Origin: Ceratotherium simum simum
Lineage: Eukaryota; Chordata; Mammalia; Perissodactyla; Rhinocerotidae
Length of the DNA stretch: 64,000 nt
Assembly: GCF_000283155.1 (NCBI RefSeq)
Contig: NW_004454197.1
Coordinates: 14,805,329-14,869,328, forward strand
Reading direction: 5' to 3'
Part shown: positions 56,779 through 64,000 of the stretch, piece by piece
Position numbering within the stretch: position 1 is the stretch's first letter
Layout of the letters: each line of letters starts with the position of its first letter
Position numbers and translations under genes: made by a program
The notes under the pieces: model-generated
Seen by the model: the letters and a program-made list of their open reading frames with translations, nothing else
Told to the model about the DNA's origin: nothing
Database searches by the model: none

Positions 56779-57605
56779 ACTGAACAACAAAAAAACAAAC
56801 AACCCAACCAAAAAATGGGCAGAGGAAATGAACAGACACTTCTCCAAAGAAGATATACAGATGGCCAATAGGCACATGAAAAGATGTTCAACATCACTAA
56901 TCATCAGGGAAATGCAAATCAAAACAACACTAAGATACCACCTCACGCCCGTTAGAATGGCTATAATCACCAAGACAAAAAACAACAAGTGTTGGAGAGG
57001 ATGTGGAGAAACAGGAATCCTCATACACAGCTGGTGGGAATGCAAACTGGTGCAGCCTCTATGGAAAAATGGTATGGAGATTCCTCAAAGACTTAAAAAT
57101 AGAGATGCCCTATGACCCAGCCATCCCATTACTGGGAATCTATCCAACGAACCTGAAATCAACAATCCAAAGAGGCTTATGCACCCCTATGTTCATTGCA
57201 GCATTATTCACCATAGCCAAGAAGTGGAAGCAACCTAAGCGTCCCTCGACTGACGACTGCATTAAGAAAATATGGTATATATATACAATGGAATACTACT
57301 CAGCCATAAAAAAAGACAAAATCGTCCCATTTGCAACAACATGGATGGGCCTGGAATGTATTATGTTAAGTAAAGAAACCAAAAAAAAAAAAAAAAAAAA
57401 CGTATGATCTCACTCATATGTGGAATATAAACCAACACACGGACAGAGAAAACTGTACTGTGGTTACCAGGGGCAGTGGGGGTGGGGGGTGGGCAAAAGG
57501 GGTGAAGGGAGTCATATATATGGTGATGAACAAACAAAAATGCACAACCCAAAATTTCACAATGTTAAAAACCATTAAAACATCAATAAAAAAAAAAATT
57601 AAAAA
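56779..57605 (+). mobile_element. 5'-truncated L1 with ORF2 C-terminus and 3' UTR
   Basis: An 827-bp L1 end. The ORF2 C-terminal part reads in one frame to about 57110 ([29 protein letters not shown]) and continues in another frame ([43 protein letters not shown]) to about 57400, so a frameshift lies near 57060. The 3' UTR and A-rich tail follow. Flanked by AAAAAAATGTGG at 56767-56778 and 57606-57617. Younger than other L1s here, but dead. Confidence 0.88.
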
Positions 57606-57741
57606 AAAAAAATGTGGGCATCGTCATCTCTTTCCAACATCTAGTCACAAATCAGTAACCCTTCTTCCTTCACAATACTTATTCTATTTAGCCTTTCTTT
57701 TCTATTTCCACTATTACCACTCTGATTAAATTCTGATTACC

Positions 57742-58007
57742 CAGGGTCGGCCCGATGGCATAGCAGTTAAGTTCGCACGTTCCTCTTGGGCAGCCTGGGG
57801 TTAGCCGGCTCAGATTCTGGGCGCAGACATACTCACCTCTCGTCAAGCCATGCTGAGGTAGTGTTCCATACAGAAGAGCTATAACTCTACAACTATGATA
57901 CATAACTATGTACTGGGGCTTTGGGGAGAAAAAAGTAAAAAAAAAAAGAGGAAGACAGGCAACAGATGTTAGTGCAGGGCCAATCTCCCTCAAAAAAAAA
58001 AAAAAAA
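57742..58007 (+). mobile_element. composite ERE SINE, shortened
   Basis: Degraded head, TACTGGGGCTTTGGGG, then a GATGTTAG-type module. Perfect duplication AATTCTGATTACC (57729-57741, 58008-58020). Confidence 0.9.
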
Positions 58008-58014
58008 AATTCTG

Positions 58015-58480
58015 ATTACCTCATGCCTAACTACTCCTACAACCTTCTGAGCTCCCTGACACCTCACTCCATTTCTCTAATGATGTATGTCTAATCACTA
58101 CTAGAGTAATTTCCCTAAAATATAATTTTCTTTATGTCACACTTCCTGCCTTCTCCAAGAGTCTACCACACTCTTACAGAAATGTTCATTTTTCTATCAA
58201 TCAGCTTGTCCAGAAATATCTTTTAATTCTTTCTTTACCTATTCAAATTCTACTCATCTTTCAAAGCCCAGCTCAAATACTGCCTCCCCCGCCATGTTCT
58301 ATCTTACTTCTCAGGGCTATAGAACCCTGACTAGATTAATAATTTACTCCTTTGGCATTCATCACTTTTACCTGGCAATGTTGCTTATCATTACTCATAT
58401 TACTTATATACATAACTTACTGATAACGGCTTTAAACAGAGAATGGGGACCACATTCTTGATTTTCTGATTCCTCCTTTG
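58015..58480 (+). mobile_element. L2 fragment
   Basis: CAAAGCCCAGCTCAAATACT and the following TACTCCTTTGGCATTCATCAC are L2-like. Confidence 0.55.
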
Positions 58481-58839
58481 TGACCTGTCTGTTATAGTTT
58501 AACAGGGACCAAAAAAAGTAATATCCTGTAGAACAAAAATAAGTGCTCTGGGGCCCCAAATTAAGAAGAAACATATTCTTAGAGTCAAAGGAACATAGAT
58601 CAGAAAGGATCTCAGGGATGAACCGGCACTTGAGATGGGCTATTAAAAAGGTGATAGGCCTTTTACAAAGCTAGAAAAAGAGGAAAAAGAATGCCAGAAG
58701 AAAGGAATACCATGAACAGAGGGGAGAGAAAATACAGGACAATTTAAATCATTGGTTGAAGAGTAACATACACATAGGGGTATAGGAGAAGAAAATTAAA
58801 CATTTGCCAAATAACCAGTGCTTAAAGATTTTCATAGTT

Positions 58840-59580
58840 TCAGGTAAGTTGATCTCCAGTTTAATCAAGAGCCTCATTATTTCTTGCTTGAAACAAGAGT
58901 ACCCTAATCATCTCTCTGCTTTTGGTATCTCCCCCTTCCAAACTATCCTTCATATCACTGCTAGATTAATTTTAACAAAACACAATTATGATCCAAAATA
59001 CCTCTGTTAAAATTTTTTAGTGACTGCCAACTACTCACAAAATAAAGTTTAAACTCCTTACCATGGCATTCAGAGCTTTTCACAATCAAGTTCTCTTCCT
59101 GCCTTGTCCCTCAAACCCTCTCTCATATCCTGAATTCAAATTACACAAAATGATTTCTTCTGTCTTTTGCATAGTCTATACATTTCAAGCTTCCCCTGCT
59201 TACACTGGGCTCTGTGCATGAAATTCTCCTGCCTCCCAAATCCCACTCAGCAATCTTCTACTCATCCTTCAAGACTCTACTCAAATATCATTTTCTGTGT
59301 GAAGCCTTCCTGACAATTCTCCCCTCTAACCATGTTGCTGGAGTCTTTCTAGGTGATGCCAAAACACTTTTTCAATTTTATATAGCACTTTTCAAATTGT
59401 GCTTAAATTAACTGTTTGCATACTCATCTCTAGACAGATTATTCTTTGAGAGCTAAGCAAGGAATCCATTTTACGGAACATTTTGTATTCTCAACACCTA
59501 CCTAACACAGTGCCTGGCATAGAGTAGGTGTTCAGTAAGTGTTCAGAGGGAGAAAGAAATAAATGGATGCAAGCAAAGGT
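58840..59580 (+). mobile_element. long L2 3' region
   Basis: AAGTTTAAACTCCTTACCAT, CTTCAAGACTCTACTCAAAT, then CAGTGCCTGGCATAGAGTAG and GTGTTCAGTAAGTG. Confidence 0.75.
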
Positions 59581-59639
59581 GTGACTGACTTAATGCTATA
59601 CTGTTGAGAGACTTTACTATTAGGGGAGCTTGTCCTTAC

Positions 59640-60270
59640 TTTGGCAAGCTAACAAAGAGTCACTGACAGTACATGCAGAATGATCTTTTAGAAAATTTAA
59701 GCTGGCAGCAACATGTATAGGGAAACAGAGTGAAGAGAAGCACGAAGTTGGAAGAGTCTTGCAATATTTCAGGTGAAATTTAACACAAGGACCTACACTT
59801 GGATTGCGATGGGCAGATTAGAAAAGAGATGATGAAAACATTCATGATACTTTATAGAGGTAAAACTGATAGGACTTGATCTCTGACTGAGGGTAAAAGA
59901 TGAGGAAAAGATGAGGAATCAGATTCAGCACTGAGACTTTGAGCTCAAGTGACAAAGAGGTCCAGTAACAAACGGGGGAATGTTGGGTGTGAAGCAAGCT
60001 GTTGAAAATATGCGTCTAAAGTTTAGAGACAGTGTCACAACTGAGACGTAAGGTTGAGAAAGATCATTTTAGAGGTAATTGTTGAAATCTTGAGATTAGG
60101 AAAGACAAAGAAAAAACAAAAATCTCAAAACCTTGGGGAAGGTTGTTATTTAAGAGTAGGAGGAGAAAGAAAAGAAATTATGAAGGAGTAATTAAAGAAG
60201 TAGAATTATAAGAGCACAAGGTCACAGAGATCAAGAGAATGTCAAGAAAGGAAAAATGGCAACTACTACA
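59640..60270 (-). mobile_element. degraded L2, reversed
   Basis: Purine-rich reversed L2-like text (GCAGAATGATCTTTTAGAAA, TTGCAATATTTCAGG). Weak. Confidence 0.4.
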
Positions 60271-61007
60271 GTGATGAGAGTATGAAACCAAATAAAAGAC
60301 AATCAGAAAGTCCTGAGTATTTTTCAAAAGCGCAAATACAGCAGTTTAGCAGGGGTAGAAGGAAGATGAGTGAAGGCTATAAGGAAGTAGAAGCAGCGAG
60401 CAAAGTCTACTATTTCAAGAGGAAAAAGTATAGATTGCTTCATAAAAGTGTATGTCCTATCTATTGTTTTAAAATGTAGTTCCTGAAGAATTCAAATCTT
60501 TTACCTGATAATTTGAGTCTCTAAATAAATTTTAAAATAATGAACTTGATTTCTCTGCACATATTGTCTTAGAATGGATTCTTATCCCCATCCCTGGTAC
60601 TACTGCACTTCTTACTTCTTTAAATAAATTCTATATCCAAAGATCTATTATTCTAAGATAATAATTTTATCCTAAAATCTAAAATGTGTGGAAGTTTCAG
60701 AATAATACAAACATTCATTTTTAATATAATCTTCCATTCTGAACTCTGCTTTGTCACCTTTAGGAGAAAGAAATAAATATATACATTACTTAATGCTTAT
60801 TTTCTATAATTAGAGTAAAGAAATTGATATTAGTAATAAATAAATACTGTTTACTCCTGAAGAGGTTCAACATTTATGAGGAGAGGAAAATATATTAGAA
60901 CTATTCATGAACTCATAAGGAAGGTGATTAAAGAAACTAAAATAAAGTTGCAGCAGTGACACAGAAGATAGAAGGGCTATTTTTTTTTAACTATAAAACT
61001 TTACAAT

Positions 61008-61374
61008 TTTAATTTTTTTTTATTGAGGTCTTAATAGTTTATAACATTGTGAAATTTCAGTTGTACATTATTATTTGTCAGTCACCATATAGATGTGCCC
61101 CTTCACCCCTTGTGCCCACCCCCCAACCCCCCTCCCCTCTGGTAACCACTAAACTGTTCTCTTTATCCATGTATTTGTTTATCTTCCACATATGAGTGAA
61201 ATCATACGGTGTTTGTCTTTCTCTGTCTGGCTTATTTCACTTAACATAACACCCTCCAGGTTCATCCACGTTGTTGCAAATGGGACGATTTTGTCTTTTT
61301 TTATGGCTGAGTAGTGTTCCATTGTATATATACAACACATCTTTAGCCAATCATCAGTTGAAGGACACTTGGGT
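61008..61374 (-). mobile_element. 5'-truncated L1 3' UTR
   Basis: Reverse complement of the same L1 3' end type as at 56779-57605: CATTGTGAAATTTCAGTTGT, CTGGTAACCACTAAACTG, TGGCTGAGTAGTGTTCCATT. It lies 81 bases from exon 2. Confidence 0.85.
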
Positions 61375-61467
61375 TGAGAAGGACTATTTTCAATTGTTAA
61401 GAAATGACAGTTTTCATACTATTCTCATTATTTTCTTAAAAGTTTTTTCCTTACCTCAGAGATGTGG

Positions 61468-61557
61468 CTAGATAAAACTGTACTTCCAATTTTCTCCAAA
61501 CAGCTTTGACCTATGCTTCCATCTCATGAATTCCAAGACAGTATTAAACTGATGCAT
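61468..61557 (-). promoter_or_regulatory. upstream ORF 2 in the BMPR1A leader (29 codons)
   Basis: A second ATG, eight bases after the first, opens a 29-codon frame that ends in TAG still inside exon 2. It is complete within the exon, so splicing does not affect it. No protein relationship is recognised; it is listed as a possible translational control element. Confidence 0.55.
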
Positions 61558-61565
61558 ATTTTCAT
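61524..61565 (-). promoter_or_regulatory. upstream ORF 1 in the BMPR1A leader (13 codons)
   Basis: The first ATG in exon 2 opens a frame of 13 codons ending in TGA, seen directly in the sequence. It lies upstream of the receptor start and overlaps uORF 2 in another frame. A role in lowering translation is inferred from general knowledge of uORFs, not shown here. Confidence 0.6.
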
Positions 61566-61569
61566 AAAT

Positions 61570-64000
61570 CTGTTTAGAAAAAAAAAGAACTGATTTACAA
61601 CTGAAAGCACTTTTATTTGTCAAAATAACACACGTAGAAGCAATACTAAAAATTTATCATGTGTAAAACTATATATTTTCAAAGTAAAGTCAATGAAAAG
61701 TTCTACAGTACATGAGAAACATCACTTTACCATTTTCCCAACCTCTGCCCAAAGAAGTTTCCCATTTTGAGTATTTTCAACCTTTCAAAGCTAACAGTAC
61801 TTCTGAGGAAAAAATTACTCACATGTAAAATTTCTGTATTAGTTTAGACTTTTGGGAAAAAAAATCACATCTTGAATTGAAAAAACAGGAATAGCCAGAA
61901 GCAGCACTAAAATTTACAAGTCTATAACATTCAGATTCCTACTCAAGCAACAATGTATTTGATCACTCAGCTAGTATTCCTATTTTCACTTTTTATCACA
62001 AAGTCTCGGTAAGCAGTTTTAATTTCAGCCAAACTTCTACCTAGAATATTAGGAACTGCGAGGGTCAAGCATTTGTCCATGGGATAGGATTAAACTATGT
62101 TACCACTGCCGTTAGTACCCTACTGCTTTAAGAGACAATGTTTGTAAATCTACAAAATGGAAATCATTAAAATTTTTAATTTATTTAAAGATAGGTGTGC
62201 TATTTACTCAGAGATCTTAAAAATAATTTCATCGAATGTATCTTTTAACTGAAACCTCAAATAGCAAAATATTGTTTCATATTTAAAAAGGAAAATTTTT
62301 AAGCTGTATGAACATTACCTATGTCCACTGCAAGGTCAAAATGCCTTTGTCTTCAAGTACACTTAGAAGTATCATTTACATCACACTGAAGTTTAGTAGT
62401 CTTGGCAATAATGACTGAATTCATGTAAAGTGGGGCAACCTGAAACGGTCTAACATATCAGATAGCAGCCTTTCTTAAAGACAAGAGTCTCCACTCAGCA
62501 GACAGGCTGCCATAGGACCATGCTAAATGTCACAGACTGACCCTGAAAGCAATTAGCAATGCTTTGTGCGCATTTAGGAGTCTTGAACAGTCTTCTCAAT
62601 GCACTAGTTACCTATAAGTTAACCAGGTCCCTTACATTTTTCAGGGTATTCATATGACTAAAGAACTCTCAATCACTCAAAGAAATGGGGAAGGCAGGAA
62701 TGGAGACTGGTATTTAGGTTTTTCCTTTCTTAGACGTTCATAGTCTTATTAAAAATTTTCCCTTATTTCCTAAGTGAAAAAAATAAATGCAATGTGTTTC
62801 CATTTTAAAAACTGCATAAAGATTTTCCTCCAAAGCCATTGTTTGTCAACACAGAATGTGTGTGGAAGGTTGTGTGTGGAAGAAGAGAGGGAAAGCAATC
62901 ACTATATTAAACAAAGCTCACATTAACTCATTCTCATAAAGGTTAAGTCCATCAAAGTGACTATGTTTAAAAATATATGGCCCCGGGCCGGCCCTGTGGC
63001 TTAGCGGTTAAGTGCTCGCGCTCCGCTGCTGGCTGGCGGCCCAGGTTCGGATCCTGGGCGCGCACCGACGCACAGCTTCTCTGGCCATGCTGAGGCCGCG
63101 TCCCACATACAGCAACTAGAAGGATGTGCAGCTAGGACATACAACTATCTACTGGGGCTTTGGGGGAAAAAATAAATAAATAAATAAAATTATTAAAAAA
63201 AATATATATATATATGGCCTGATTCTATGAGATATTTCCAATGGATCAAATAATAAATAAAATTAACAGATAAACCACTTACCAACCATTGTTTATTACA
63301 GCACTATTTATTACAACACTGTTTCCTTGATGTGAAAAAAAAAGTTTCAAGCTTTAGTCTAAATCTAAAGTTCATAAAAAAGGAAAATACATAATCAAAA
63401 AGAATCTTCAAATATATCATCTTCAAAGTCCAAGATCCTGAAACGTCTATCCTCCCTCCATTCTCTCATATGCACAAATACACGACAAAACATAAACTTC
63501 AGAAAACCTTCTCTAAAGACTGAATTGAAGATGGGCTAGGGAAAACCAAGTAAGATTTGACTTCTCTACTAAGAGGTAAACAAAAGACAATCAAAGGACA
63601 GAATGTGCCTCACAGGACAGGTCTGCAGATCACTTGTTACAAACCAGAAATCCTGTGAATAAAATAAAGCTTTTCCTAACCTTTGCAATATAGTGCTACA
63701 GTCCTATAAGCAGAGATCTATAAATACATACATGCATAGAAATAGGATTTACACAGGCAAAATGTTTCCAATAACTTTAATCACTTAACTGACAAGGTAC
63801 TTTACTAGAGGCCTCAGCACTATGAACTTGTGTTTAACCACCACGAGGGATCCAGTCAAAACTGAACACTAAACTAGTACAAGTAATATCTTCACCAAAA
63901 ATTTTGTGCCTGAAATTTTCAAGCCTGTTAGTTCTAGAAAACACACTAAGGAAGAGGTAATTCTTTTAAAAACACATCAGAGCTTCTTAATGGTTCAAAA
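61570..64000 (-). other. BMPR1A intron 1, downstream end
   Basis: Sequence upstream of exon 2. About 61580-62960 has no recognised repeat and looks like a 3' UTR on the minus strand (see findings). One SINE (about 62984-63200) follows. Bases 63220-64000 show nothing recognisable. No CpG island or promoter is seen. Confidence 0.75.
62984..63200 (+). mobile_element. ERE SINE, CAACTAGAAGG-tail type
   Basis: Near-consensus copy starting GGGCCGGCCCTGTGGC; flanks AAAATATATGGCC and ATATATATGGCC. Confidence 0.92.

Larger units (their letters stand above)
33351..61454 (-). other. BMPR1A intron 2 (28104 nt)
   Basis: The largest intron in view and the repeat-richest: thirteen ERE SINEs, L1, L2, MIR, MLT1 and ERVL material, a U4 snRNA retrocopy and an ATP5MF processed pseudogene. 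Bases 39430-41090, 45670-46600 and 55820-56700 show no recognised element; 60280-61000 is AT-rich and featureless. Confidence 0.85.
61455..61569 (-). other. BMPR1A: BMPR1A exon 2 (non-coding, 5' UTR)
   Basis: This 115-nt exon is bounded by an acceptor (ttttctaaacag before ATTTATGAAAATATGCATC) and a donor (CTCTGAG followed by gtaagg). I recognise it as the conserved leader exon of BMPR1A mRNA; the spliced leader would continue directly into GAGAAAGCAGTGG of the next exon. It carries two upstream ATGs that open short reading frames (separate entries). It lies 28.1 kb upstream of the start-codon exon. Recognition rests on memory of the human leader plus intact splice sites. Confidence 0.88.

Noticed and set aside
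56708..57407. Open frames of about 135 codons resembling a protein gene
   Set aside because: They are the frameshifted C-terminal part of L1 ORF2 in a 5'-truncated element with a target-site duplication.

Overview
The window is vertebrate nuclear DNA from an odd-toed ungulate (Perissodactyla; horse-like or rhinoceros-like, the sequence alone does not decide). The evidence is 25 copies of tRNA-derived ERE-type SINEs, a family known from horses and relatives. They start with a GGCCGGCCC-type head and end in either a GATGTTAGCTCAGGGC tail or a CAACTAGAAGGATGTGC tail. Older mammal-wide repeats (MIR, L2, L1M, HAL1, MLT1, ERVL) fill most of the rest. No bacterial, viral-genome or plasmid features are present.

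One real gene is found: BMPR1A (bone morphogenetic protein receptor type 1A, ALK3), on the minus strand and filling the window. Nine exons can be placed to the base with GT-AG borders. They are one 5'-UTR exon (61455-61569), the start-codon exon (33139-33350) and seven further coding exons down to 820-1117. Their coding lengths of 67+163+103+97+100+145+193+298 nt join in frame without a stop and give 1166 nt, codons 1 to 389 of about 532. The signal peptide, ligand-binding ectodomain, membrane helix, GS box and kinase domain through the DLG motif are all encoded here. The last three coding exons lie beyond the left edge, and exon 1 with its promoter beyond the right edge.

Layout from left to right: end of intron 10 (1-819); exons 10, 9 and 8 within L1- and MLT1-rich introns (820-6968); a 10.7 kb intron 7 with MIR, L1, HAL1 and SINEs; exons 7 and 6 separated by only 163 nt; intron 5, which holds a 945-base assembly gap (20980-21924) that begins inside a SINE; exons 5, 4 and 3; a 28.1 kb intron 2, the repeat-richest stretch; exon 2; and the start of intron 1.

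Intron 2 also contains two retrocopies of host RNAs. One is a processed pseudogene of ATP5MF (F0 ATP synthase subunit f) with one in-frame stop. The other is a 3'-truncated, tail-less U4 snRNA copy bounded by a perfect 17-bp target-site duplication. Next to the ATP5MF copy lies a degraded ERVL-class pol/LTR remnant. No undescribed multi-gene system was found. The more interesting items are the retroposition records: composite SINEs, minimal L1 tails and the U4 copy. The short upstream ORFs in the BMPR1A leader are also of interest.
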